Shown here: positions 1-7,604 of the stretch, piece by piece
Layout: each line of letters starts with the position of its first letter
Numbering within the stretch: the stretch's first letter is position 1
NCBI RefSeq assembly: GCF_001544555.2
Contig: NZ_FCOK02000037.1
Coordinates: forward strand, 1 to 64,000
DNA length: 64,000 nt
From: Caballeronia udeis
GTDB taxonomy: Bacteria; Pseudomonadota; Gammaproteobacteria; Burkholderiales; Burkholderiaceae
Reading direction: 5' to 3'
Program-made: the position numbers and the translations under genes
The notes under the pieces: generated by a model
Told to the model about the DNA's origin: nothing
What the model saw: only the letters and a program-made list of their open reading frames with translations
Databases searched by the model: none

Positions 1-61
1 GGCGGCCGTAGTACGCCAAATATGCTTGTTGAACAGTGTCAGTGATTGATGCAGCAGCCAT
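1..61 (-). CDS. N-terminal fragment of a probable DUF4214-domain protein (runs off the window)
   Basis: Only the first 20 codons are inside the window, reading MAAASITDTVQQAYLAYYGR. The pattern of an aliphatic/aromatic helix ending in YYGR resembles the opening of DUF4214 repeats, found in secreted or surface proteins of Burkholderiales. The ATG is preceded on the minus strand by a good Shine-Dalgarno (TTGGAG, about 6 bases upstream), which supports a real start. Family assignment from 20 residues is an inference; the remainder lies before base 1. Confidence 0.5.
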   Translation of the reverse strand, partial: MAAASITDTVQQAYLAYYGR

Positions 62-353
62 GTATAACTCCAATTAGATTCAGATTAAAAACACATGTAA
101 CGACGTCGAAGTGAAATGGCTCGTCGTGGTATGCCTGAATCAACTCGGGCCTGCCAAGCCTCCGCTCACATCGAGCGCTGGCGGATTGTCGGGGGAGGAT
201 TCGAAACTATGTGTGATGGCGCGCACAAATCACTAAATTTCGGTATACAACGAGGGCGAGCAGGGACATGAGCTGAAGCTGCAGGAAAACAGGCTGGCAA
301 AGGTGCAACGCGCCATTGCCTATTGATTAGCAGTTCGATATAAACAGGAGGGG

Positions 354-377
354 CCGCCAATCCCGAAGGATTGGCGG
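354..377. terminator. Hairpin, possible terminator
   Basis: A perfect 10-base stem CCGCCAATCC / GGATTGGCGG with a CGAA tetraloop, followed on the plus strand by TTTG. The stable loop and stem fit a short intrinsic terminator, but the T-run is weak and no clear gene precedes it on either strand. Confidence 0.4.
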
Positions 378-662
378 TTTGCTGCGACATGTGTGAACCT
401 ATGGCTGCCCATTACTACCGAGCGCACAGAGTCTAGCTGTCTCACTAGTGCGAGTTTGTGATCCAAGTCACATCAATTGCACGATGATCCGTATAGCTTT
501 CGGCACCACTCCCCAGGGGGGGTGTAATTGCGCATAGTCCGAATATAGGACCGTCGTTGACCTTGTAGTTCATGTGAGCCCCAAAGACGCAGGGGACCGA
601 TGAGGGCACATGTCATCAGAGAATCACGCCTCCCTTGATAGACGTTCTTAAAAGAAGACCGC

Positions 663-842
663 CTACCGTTCAATGACCTCGCTCACCAGCGCGGACAAGT
701 CCAACCGCAGACAGCGTCCGATCTGACGAACCAGATTCAGCCGGGTAGTGATGTGTAATCCCACGTCATTGACTGCGTCTGGCAACTCCGCCACGCGGTT
801 CTCGACAGCAGCGTTATTCCATGCCATATATTCAGTCGACAT
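663..842 (-). CDS. Hypothetical 59-residue protein (uncertain)
   Basis: An ATG-started frame of 59 codons (MSTEYMAWNNAAVENRVAEL at the start, VSEVIER at the end). Composition is that of a plausible soluble helical protein, with no signal peptide or membrane segment. The upstream GGGG lies too close to the ATG to be a good ribosome site, and I recognise no family. It sits in a stretch without other credible genes, so it could be a remnant. Confidence 0.22.
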   Translation of the reverse strand: MSTEYMAWNNAAVENRVAELPDAVNDVGLHITTRLNLVRQIGRCLRLDLSALVSEVIER

Positions 843-980
843 AGCCCCGTTACAAAAACTCGCATCAACGGCCAATGAGCCGATCTACGCGTGGTTGTGG
901 GTGTTTTCCGAAGGATAAGTGAGGGTTTTGTACCGCTTAAGAAGGCGCATTTCCATGTATCTGAAAACAGCATGGACAAA

Positions 981-1010
981 GAAAAAGCCCTGACAGGTCA
1001 GGGCTTTTTC
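981..1010 (-). terminator. Intrinsic terminator after the tRNA cluster
   Basis: A perfect 14-base inverted repeat GAAAAAGCCCTGAC / GTCAGGGCTTTTTC with a 2-base gap. Reading on the minus strand it follows tRNA-Cys directly and ends in a T-run, so it should stop transcription of the tRNA-Gly-Gly-Cys cluster. Its symmetry lets it act on the plus strand as well. Confidence 0.85.
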
Positions 1011-1020
1011 TGTAAAACTT

Positions 1021-1094
1021 TGGAGGCGCGAGCCGGAGTCGAACCGGCCTAAACGGCTTTGCAGGCCGCTGCATAACCGCTTTGCTATCGCGCC
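1021..1094 (-). tRNA. tRNA-Cys (GCA)
   Basis: A 74-base cloverleaf with encoded CCA. The acceptor stem pairs GGCGCGA with TCGCGCC, the anticodon loop is CTGCAAA (anticodon GCA), and the T arm carries GGTTCGACTCC. It is the last gene of a minus-strand tRNA cluster that lies downstream of pgsA. Confidence 0.97.
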
Positions 1095-1176
1095 AGAAGC
1101 GGGGACTACTGGACTACGTACGGCAATCCGTGCCTGGCAAATCCAACCCAAATCAACCTGTTGAGCTGGTGCACCA

Positions 1177-1210
1177 AACAAAAAGGGAAGCTTGGCTTCC
1201 CCTTTTTGTT
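1177..1210 (-). terminator. Hairpin between tRNA-Gly and tRNA-Cys
   Basis: Arms AACAAAAAGGGAAGC and GCTTCCCCTTTTTGTT pair with a single bulged base around a 3-base loop. On the minus strand this lies between the proximal tRNA-Gly and tRNA-Cys and ends in a T-run. It is either a partial terminator or a processing hairpin in the cluster transcript. Confidence 0.55.
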
Positions 1211-1285
1211 GGAGCGGGAGACGAGGCTCGAACTCGCGACCTCAACCTTGGCAAGGTTGCGCTCTACCAGCTGAGCTACTCCCGC
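1210..1285 (-). tRNA. tRNA-Gly (GCC)
   Basis: A 76-base tRNA with encoded CCA. The acceptor stem GCGGGAG pairs with CTCCCGC and the anticodon loop is TTGCCAA (anticodon GCC). It is nearly identical to the neighbouring copy at 1344-1419; the difference I see is one base in the D loop (AGCTGG here, AGTTGG there). Confidence 0.97.
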
Positions 1286-1343
1286 ATGGTCCTGCACTTT
1301 GCTGCCAGCCACCGGCTTACCATTGCCAATGACCTTCTAAATT

Positions 1344-1419
1344 TGGAGCGGGAGACGAGGCTCGAACTCGCGACCTCAACCTTGGCAAGGTTGCGCTCTA
1401 CCAACTGAGCTACTCCCGC
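1344..1419 (-). tRNA. tRNA-Gly (GCC), second copy
   Basis: A 76-base tRNA with encoded CCA, anticodon GCC, tandem to the copy at 1210-1285 and separated from it by 58 bases. It is the first tRNA after pgsA on the minus strand. The tandem pair probably reflects a gene-dose effect for a heavily used glycine codon in this GC-rich genome. Confidence 0.97.
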
Positions 1420-1578
1420 ATCTTGCTGACTTCTTCTGCCAATTTACTGCTTTTGTACTTCATCGAGCGCTGCGTTGTTTTGCGTTCACCCGACAGAAAC
1501 GAGATTATGGAGAAGGCCAACTTTAGTGTCAAGAGCTTTGTATGTACCCCATCACTTTTAAACGCTCTCCAATCTGAA

Positions 1579-2175
1579 TCACAGCATGCCGCCCCGCTCA
1601 CGAATCTGCGGCCATGCGAGTTTCATGTAATAGAGCATGGACCAGACCGTGAGGAACGCCGCGACGTAGATCAGCCAGAGCCCCCAAACACGGGTGTCGA
1701 TAACGAGCGGCGTGCCGGCAATCCTCAGCGGCCCATAGAACAGCAGCATGGGGATGGCCACCATCTGGCAGACCGTCTTGAATTTGCCGAGCGAATTCAC
1801 CGCCACGCTCTTCGATGCCCCGATCTGCGCCATCCATTCCCGCAACGCCGAAATGGTGATCTCACGGCCCACGATCACCAGCGCAATCACCGCGTTCAGC
1901 CGCATCAGTTGCACGAGCACGAGCAGCGCGGCGGTGACCATGAGCTTGTCTGCTACGGGATCGAGAAACGCGCCGAATGCCGATGTCTGATTGAGCTTGC
2001 GCGCGAGGTAGCCGTCGAACCAGTCGGTCAGCGCGGCCAGCACGAAAATGACCATTGCAAGCAGGTTGCGATGGTCCGGGCTCATCATCACGTCCGGCAA
2101 ATAGAAGACGCCCACGACGAGCGGAATCAGCACAATTCGCAGCCACGTCAGGAAAATCGGAAAATTAAACGGCAT
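1579..2175 (-). CDS. pgsA: CDP-diacylglycerol-glycerol-3-phosphate 3-phosphatidyltransferase
   Basis: This 198-residue inner-membrane enzyme makes phosphatidylglycerol phosphate from CDP-diacylglycerol and glycerol-3-phosphate, the committed step to phosphatidylglycerol and cardiolipin. The CDP-alcohol phosphotransferase signature DGx2ARx8Gx3Dx3D is visible as DGYLARKLNQTSAFGAFLDP, about residues 50-70, and several hydrophobic segments flank it. Length matches the family. It lies 85 bases downstream of uvrC on the same strand and is followed by the tRNA cluster, an order I recall from Burkholderia genomes. It may be co-transcribed with uvrC. Confidence 0.95.
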   Translation of the reverse strand: MPFNFPIFLTWLRIVLIPLVVGVFYLPDVMMSPDHRNLLAMVIFVLAALTDWFDGYLARKLNQTSAFGAFLDPVADKLMVTAALLVLVQLMRLNAVIALVIVGREITISALREWMAQIGASKSVAVNSLGKFKTVCQMVAIPMLLFYGPLRIAGTPLVIDTRVWGLWLIYVAAFLTVWSMLYYMKLAWPQIRERGGML

Positions 2176-2260
2176 GGGCGTGACTCTTATAGAGAGGTGC
2201 CATTGTGCCGCGTCGCCTTATATGTCACAAGACGACGGGCCGGACGGCCGGAGGTTGCGC

Positions 2261-4447
2261 TCAATGCAACTGCCGGTAGATCTGCTCGGCCAGTGCTTGC
2301 GAAATGCCTTCGACGCTCGCCAGATCCTCCACGCTCGCCGCCTGCACCCCGCGCAAACCACCGAAACGCGACAGCAACCGCTGGCGCCGTTTCGCGCCAA
2401 TGCCCTCCAGTTCCTCAAGCCGCGATGTCTGCCGGGTCTTCGCCCGTTTCGCGCGCATGCCGGTAATCGCAAAACGGTGCGCCTCGTCGCGGATCTGCGC
2501 GACAAGCATCAGCGCCGCGCTCTCCTTGCCGAGTTCGAGCGGCGTGCGGCTATCGGCGAAAATCAGCGTCTCGAGTCCCACCTTGCGCCCTTCCCCCTTT
2601 GCCACGCCGACCAGCATGCCCTGGTCGAGTCCAAGTTCTGCGAACACTTGCCGCGCGATCTCGACCTGGCCCTTGCCGCCATCGATCAAGACGATATTCG
2701 GCAAACGGCCGCCCGATGGAACCGGTTCGGCGACATCGGCTTCGGCAGCACCAACGGGTCCAGGTTCAACTTGCGCTTCGGCCTCCAACTCCACCGCTTC
2801 CTGCGGCGGTTCATCGGCGGCTCGCGCGGCGGCCTGCGCCAGCATCTTCTCGTAGCGGCGCGTGAGGACCTGGCGCATGGCGGCGTAATCATCACCGGGG
2901 GTGATGCCGGTGATGTTGTAGCGCCGGTATTCGGCCGACTGCATCTTGTGATGGTGATACACCACGCACGATGCCTGCGTTGCCTCGCCCATCGTGTGGC
3001 TGATGTCGAAACATTCGATCCGCAATTGCGCGAGGTCGTCCATTTCGAGGCTCAGCGTGTCCGCGAGAGAACGCGTGCGCGCCTGCTGCGAACCCTGTTC
3101 GGACAACAGGCGCGCGAGCGCGAGCTTCGCATTCGATTCGGCCATTGAGAGCCACGCGCGCTTTTGTCCTTGCGGCTGGCGCAGCACCACGACCTTGTGC
3201 CCCGCCTGTTCGATCAGCAGGTCGACGAGCTCGCGGTTCGCCGGTGCGTGGCTCACCACCAGCACTGGCGGTACACGATTGCCGATGTAATGCTGGGCGA
3301 TGAACGCCTCCAGCACCTCGGCTTCGAGCGCGCCCTGACGTTCCGATTCCGTCGTGTCGTCCAGCGGCGCGGCGCCGGTTTCAGCAATCTCCTCCTGCAT
3401 TTCATCGGTAGTAGCGTGCGCTTCAAACGCCTGCTCGCGCGCCGCGAGCGTGCCGGCGGGCAGCGCGATTTCGTCGGCCTGCGCATCCACTTCTTCGATG
3501 ACGATATTCGCCACGCCGTCCACGAAGTCATCGCCGGCAAGCTCTTCCGGCATTGCATCTTCTATTGCCAGCGCCGCTTCCACATGCGTCGGGAAATAGG
3601 CTTTGTCGCCGAGATGCCGGCCGCCGCGCACCATCGCGAGATTCACGCACACCTTGCCGCCCAGCGCCGCGACCGCGAGGATATCGACGTCGTTATCGCC
3701 GCCCACCTCGATTGCCTGCTGATGCAGCACGGTGGACAGCGAGCTCATCTGGTTACGCACGGCCGCGGCCTGCTCGAACTTGAGATCGGCGGCGAACGCG
3801 TGCATCTTCTGCTCGAGCTCCTTCATCACTTCGCCCTGGCGTCCGAGCAGGAACCGTGATGCGTTCGACACATCGCGTGCGTAATCTTCCTCGTTGATCA
3901 GCCCGACGCACGGCCCGGTGCAGCGCCCGATCTGATGCAGCAGGCAAGGCCGCGTGCGATTGTTGAAGACGGAATCCTCGCAGGTGCGCAACTGGAAAAC
4001 GCGCTGCAGGATCTGGATGCTCTCGCGCACGGCCCACGCGCTCGGGAACGGGCCAAAGTACTGGTTCTTCTTGTCCACACCGCCACGGTAATACGCCATG
4101 CGCGGAAACTTGTGGCCGGTGAGCTTCAGATACGGATACGACTTGTCGTCGCGAAACAGGATGTTGTAGCGCGGCGCGAGCGCCTTGATCAGATTATTCT
4201 CGAGCAGCAGCGCTTCGGCTTCGGAGCGCGTGACCGTGGTTTCGATTTTGCGAATACGCGTCACCATCATCGCGATGCGCGGAGAAAGCAGCGTCTTCGT
4301 AAAATAGCTCGACACGCGTTTTCTCAGGTCGCGCGCCTTGCCGACGTACAGCACGTTGCCATGCTCATCGTAATAGCGGTACACGCCCGGCAAGTGCGGC
4401 AACTGAGCCAGGCTTTTTTTAGGGTCGAAAACGTCGGAGTCTGTCAT
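2261..4447 (-). CDS. uvrC: Excinuclease ABC subunit C
   Basis: UvrC makes both incisions around bulky lesions in nucleotide excision repair, recruited by UvrB. The 728-residue product opens with the GIY-YIG nuclease domain (about residues 15-95, with GVYRYYDEHGNVLYVGKA). A Cys-rich segment follows (CLLHQIGRCTGPC, near 165-180), then a UVR motif near 205-240, the RNase H-like nuclease domain (LRIECFDISH, then IVLIDGGKGQ) and C-terminal helix-hairpin-helix motifs. It is over 100 residues longer than E. coli UvrC because of two acidic, Ala/Glu-rich inserts, near residues 320-380 and 565-610; the second splits the nuclease domain. It is divergent from earP. Confidence 0.96.
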   Translation of the reverse strand: MTDSDVFDPKKSLAQLPHLPGVYRYYDEHGNVLYVGKARDLRKRVSSYFTKTLLSPRIAMMVTRIRKIETTVTRSEAEALLLENNLIKALAPRYNILFRDDKSYPYLKLTGHKFPRMAYYRGGVDKKNQYFGPFPSAWAVRESIQILQRVFQLRTCEDSVFNNRTRPCLLHQIGRCTGPCVGLINEEDYARDVSNASRFLLGRQGEVMKELEQKMHAFAADLKFEQAAAVRNQMSSLSTVLHQQAIEVGGDNDVDILAVAALGGKVCVNLAMVRGGRHLGDKAYFPTHVEAALAIEDAMPEELAGDDFVDGVANIVIEEVDAQADEIALPAGTLAAREQAFEAHATTDEMQEEIAETGAAPLDDTTESERQGALEAEVLEAFIAQHYIGNRVPPVLVVSHAPANRELVDLLIEQAGHKVVVLRQPQGQKRAWLSMAESNAKLALARLLSEQGSQQARTRSLADTLSLEMDDLAQLRIECFDISHTMGEATQASCVVYHHHKMQSAEYRRYNITGITPGDDYAAMRQVLTRRYEKMLAQAAARAADEPPQEAVELEAEAQVEPGPVGAAEADVAEPVPSGGRLPNIVLIDGGKGQVEIARQVFAELGLDQGMLVGVAKGEGRKVGLETLIFADSRTPLELGKESAALMLVAQIRDEAHRFAITGMRAKRAKTRQTSRLEELEGIGAKRRQRLLSRFGGLRGVQAASVEDLASVEGISQALAEQIYRQLH

Positions 4448-4707
4448 GCAGGGATGATGGCGGGGAGCGCGCAGCTTGGAAACAGCGAAATGATTTGCGA
4501 AATGATTTTATTGGTTCCCGGCAGCACTGGATTACGCGGGAAGACCAGCAGGGCGCGGCCGAAGCACTCCCGCCCAGGCAAGCCCTTGACGTAATCGCAA
4601 CGCAACCGTAACGCAGCGCGCCGCGCGAATCGTTATCCTTAAAAACGCCAGTTTAGTTCAATCTGTTGTCCACCATTCATTAGCGGTTCATCGCCGCTCT
4701 ATTGCCC

Positions 4708-5910
4708 ATGCCGTCTTCATCGCAACAATTGCCGGCTGCTACCGGCCACGCCAGCGTCGACACCGGCGCTCCGGCCAGCGACATCGCGTGCGACATTTTC
4801 TGCGCGGTCATCGACAATTTCGGCGACATCGGCGTCTGCTGGCGGCTCGCGCGCCAACTGGCCAGCGAGCATGACTGGCAGGTACGGCTGTTCGTCGATG
4901 ATCTCAAGGCCTTTCATGCGCTCTGCCCCGCCGTCGATCCTGCACTGGACCGCCAGAGCGCGGCGGGTGTCGTGATCGAGCACTGGCACGCGCCGTCGCG
5001 CGCGGGCGACACGCTACAGATCGCCGATGTCGTGATCGAGGCGTTCGGCTGCGAATTACCGGCGGTCTACGTGAGCGCAATGGCCCGCCGCGAGCAGAAG
5101 CCCGTGTGGCTGAATCTCGAATATCTGAGCGGGGAGGACTGGGTCGCGGATTTTCATCTGCGGCCCTCGCCGCATCCGCGCTACGCGCTCGACAAGACGT
5201 TCTTTTTCCCCGGCTTGGGGCCGGGCACCGGCGGCGTGCTGAAAGAGAGCGCGCTCGATGCCGGGCGTGAGGCGTTTGATCGCGATGCCTGGTGGCACAC
5301 ACGGGTTGGCATCGCTACGCCGCCGCCCGGCACGACCGTCATTGCGATGTTCGCGTACGAGAATCCGGCCATCGACACGCTGCTCGAACAATGGCGCCAC
5401 TCCGCCACGCCGATCGCGCTGCTCGTGCCGGAGGGACGCATTTCCGGGGCGGTGGCACGGTTTTTCGGCCTGCCGGACTTCCTTGCCGGAACGAAGGCGA
5501 AAAGCGGGTCACTGGAGGCGTACGCGCTCGGTTTTGTCGAACAGCCGCTCTTCGATTCCCTGCTCTGGGCCGCGGATGTGAATTTCGTGCGCGGCGAGGA
5601 TTCGTTCGTGCGGGCGCAATGGGCGCGAAAGCCATTCGTCTGGCACATCTACCCACAAGGCGACGACGCCCATCTGCCGAAACTCGATGCCGCGCTCGCA
5701 CACTACGCGAACGGCCTGCCTGCCGGGGCGCGGGCCTCGCTCGAACGCTTCTGGCATGCGTGGAACGGCGCGGGCACCCCGGACTGGGAAGATCTCTGGC
5801 AAAACCGCGCGCTGCTGGAACGGCGTGCCGCCGATTGGGCAGAGGAACTGGCAGGCGTTGGGGATCTGGCTGGAAATCTGGCGGAATTCGCGAAAACTCA
5901 GTTAAAATAA
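4708..5910 (+). CDS. earP: EF-P arginine rhamnosyltransferase
   Basis: EarP transfers rhamnose from dTDP-L-rhamnose to a conserved arginine of elongation factor P, activating EF-P for rescue of polyproline-stalled ribosomes. The 400-residue protein shows the family's opening (FCAVIDNFGDIGVCWRLARQ, near residues 32-51) and a C-terminal nucleotide-sugar site (FVRGEDSFVRAQW). The ATG at 4708 is preferred over an in-frame TTG two codons earlier; a short Ser/Ala-rich N-terminal extension remains, so the start could be later. The next gene is efp, 261 bases downstream, whose product carries the expected target arginine. Confidence 0.95.
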   Translation: MPSSSQQLPAATGHASVDTGAPASDIACDIFCAVIDNFGDIGVCWRLARQLASEHDWQVRLFVDDLKAFHALCPAVDPALDRQSAAGVVIEHWHAPSRAGDTLQIADVVIEAFGCELPAVYVSAMARREQKPVWLNLEYLSGEDWVADFHLRPSPHPRYALDKTFFFPGLGPGTGGVLKESALDAGREAFDRDAWWHTRVGIATPPPGTTVIAMFAYENPAIDTLLEQWRHSATPIALLVPEGRISGAVARFFGLPDFLAGTKAKSGSLEAYALGFVEQPLFDSLLWAADVNFVRGEDSFVRAQWARKPFVWHIYPQGDDAHLPKLDAALAHYANGLPAGARASLERFWHAWNGAGTPDWEDLWQNRALLERRAADWAEELAGVGDLAGNLAEFAKTQLK

Positions 5911-6171
5911 GCGGTTATCCAACGGCTTGCAGTTCGGGGCGCCATCAGTTCCGGACGAATTCCACAGTGCGCACAGTGGAATAAGCACGGTGGGAATAGT
6001 CAAATTGGTCAAATTGGTCAGAATAGCCAGTGAAGCGGCCTCAAGCGAGCATTTAAGCGAGCACAAACGGGCCATCGCCCGGGTTGGGGATCGATCGGAT
6101 CCCTGGCCACGAGCCAGCCGTCCACACTGCAGCGATCAGGCTCACATTTTCGTACAGGACAGTTTTTTAAT

Positions 6172-6729
6172 ATGAAGACCGCACAAGAACTCCGCGTCGG
6201 CAACGTCGTGATGATCGGCAGCGATGCCATGGTCGTGCTGAAGGCCGAGTACAACAAATCCGGCCGCAATTCCGCGGTCGTGAAGATGAAGTTCCGTAAC
6301 CTGCTGTCAACCGGCAACATGGAATCGGTGTACAAGGCGGACGACAAGTTCGACGTCGTCCAGCTCGACCGCAAGGAAGTGACGTACTCGTACTTCGCCG
6401 ACCCCATGTACGTGTTCATGGACGCCGACTACAACCAGTTCGAAGTCGAAGCCGACATGATGGGCGACGCCCTGCACTACCTCGCAGACGGCATGCCGTG
6501 CGAAGTGGTGTTCTACAACGAGAAAGCCATCTCGGTGGAACTGCCGACCACGCTGGTTCGCGAAATCATCTATACGGAACCGGCTGTGAAGGGTGACACG
6601 TCGTCGGGCAAGGTCCTGAAGACCGCCAAGCTCGCGACGGGTTTCGAACTGCAGGTGCCGCTGTTCTGCGGTATTGGCGACAAGATCGAAATCGATACGC
6701 GTACCAACGAGTATCGCAGCCGCGCTTAA
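6172..6729 (+). CDS. efp: Elongation factor P
   Basis: EF-P binds between the ribosomal P and E sites and speeds peptide bonds at proline stretches. The 185-residue length is standard (KOW-like N domain plus two OB folds). The modified loop reads KSGRNSA, placing arginine at residue 32, where lysine-type EF-Ps have lysine. This is the arginine type modified by EarP, and earP is the gene just upstream. The 5' region contains a short tandem CAAATTGGT and no strong Shine-Dalgarno near the ATG. A strong terminator follows. Confidence 0.97.
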   Translation: MKTAQELRVGNVVMIGSDAMVVLKAEYNKSGRNSAVVKMKFRNLLSTGNMESVYKADDKFDVVQLDRKEVTYSYFADPMYVFMDADYNQFEVEADMMGDALHYLADGMPCEVVFYNEKAISVELPTTLVREIIYTEPAVKGDTSSGKVLKTAKLATGFELQVPLFCGIGDKIEIDTRTNEYRSRA

Positions 6730-6775
6730 GGCTTCGGTCCGCCGGCTGCAACGCCGGCTCGCGTGCTCAAGGTAA

Positions 6776-6805
6776 GAAAAGCGCCCTTCGGGGCGCTTTT
6801 TCTTT
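6776..6805 (+). terminator. Intrinsic terminator after efp
   Basis: Stem AAAAGCGCC / GGCGCTTTT closed by a short loop containing CTTCG-like sequence and followed by TTCTTTTT, about 45 bases after the efp stop. Confidence 0.9.
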
Positions 6806-6928
6806 TTGCTGAACATTATTGCCAATTCAGGCAAACTTTACCGGACCGTTTCCCGAAATTTCCGGGTGCTCCCTTGCATGGAATGCGATGTTGAGTGCTA
6901 AGACCTTGATTTTTCTAAAACACGCCGA

Positions 6929-6944
6929 TGGCATGAAACCTGCT
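6929..6944 (+). promoter_or_regulatory. Sigma-54-like -24/-12 promoter
   Basis: The sequence TGGCATGAAACCTGCT matches the -24/-12 consensus TGGCAYrN4TTGCW at all key positions (GG and GC, 10 bases apart), with a C in place of the first T of TTGC. The predicted start is near 6955, about 47 bases before the BON lipoprotein ATG. The next gene but one encodes a sigma-54-type response regulator. This is a pattern match, not a measured promoter. Confidence 0.55.
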
Positions 6945-7001
6945 CAGTTAGTTGTAGCCACGCTGTGACGGCGTCGAATTTTCCAACAACAACACACGAC
7001 C

Positions 7002-7337
7002 ATGCCTATCACAAAAACCGCTCTCACCCGTCTTGCTCTTGCTCTTTCATGTGCCGTACCGGTAGTAGCGATCACTGCCGGATGTTCGTCGACACCATCG
7101 CATGAATCGGCTGGCGAATACACCACCGACTCCGCGCTGACCGCCAAGGTGAAAGCAGCATTGCTGGAAGATCCGGGTCTGAAGTCGCTGGCGGTCAGCG
7201 TGACGACATATCGGAGTGAAGTGCTGTTGTCGGGCTTTGTGAATTCGCAGGAACAGATTCAAAAGGCGGTGTCGGTCGCACGCGGCGTGGAAGGCGTGCA
7301 GTCGGTCAAGAACGAACTGCAGGTGAAGCCGCAATAG
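7002..7337 (+). CDS. BON-domain lipoprotein
   Basis: A 111-residue envelope protein. An N-terminal signal peptide ends in a lipobox-like AITAGC with the acylated cysteine at residue 28, followed by a Ser-rich linker and one BON domain (about residues 43-108, with LKSLAVSVTTYRSEVLLSG and the closing VKNELQVKP). BON domains (OsmY, Kbp families) bind phospholipid or envelope components and are often stress-induced. It sits behind a sigma-54-like promoter and upstream of a response regulator in the same orientation, with 267 bases between them. The exact role is unknown. Confidence 0.85.
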   Translation: MPITKTALTRLALALSCAVPVVAITAGCSSTPSHESAGEYTTDSALTAKVKAALLEDPGLKSLAVSVTTYRSEVLLSGFVNSQEQIQKAVSVARGVEGVQSVKNELQVKPQ

Positions 7338-7604
7338 CACGCTGAAAACGCTGAACGACCGCGTCGGGCACACGTCGTGCCTAGAGAGAACCGGCTGCTT
7401 CAGGAAAACTGCAGGAAGCGCAGGACGAAGACCCCGCAGCGTCGGGCAAGGGCTGGAAGCTGGAGCGGAAACTGACACCATGACGTCATCCCGCCCGTGG
7501 CCCACGCCGACGTTGCCCGGCATCGAGGCGTCCGCCGCTGGATTTCGCCATTAGAGGCGACCGGCACGGAACGCATTTCAGACCATTTATACGTTGTGTC
7601 CGCC

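Larger units (their letters stand above)
62..980. other. Non-coding or degraded accessory stretch
   Basis: No convincing gene is seen here, and the stretch looks less GC-rich than the rest. Short open frames exist on the minus strand: one at about 445-609 (54 codons, GTG start, ending in VTWITNSH) and one at 663-842, listed separately. A short plus-strand frame ending near 327 (residues ENRLAKVQRAIAY) also looks coding-like but is interrupted by a stop upstream. This could be a decayed insertion between the DUF4214 gene and the tRNA cluster. None of these frames matches a family I recognise. Confidence 0.4.

Noticed and set aside
1423..3148. Long plus-strand frames opposite pgsA and uvrC
   Set aside because: His/Arg-rich translations without motifs, antisense to well-supported genes.
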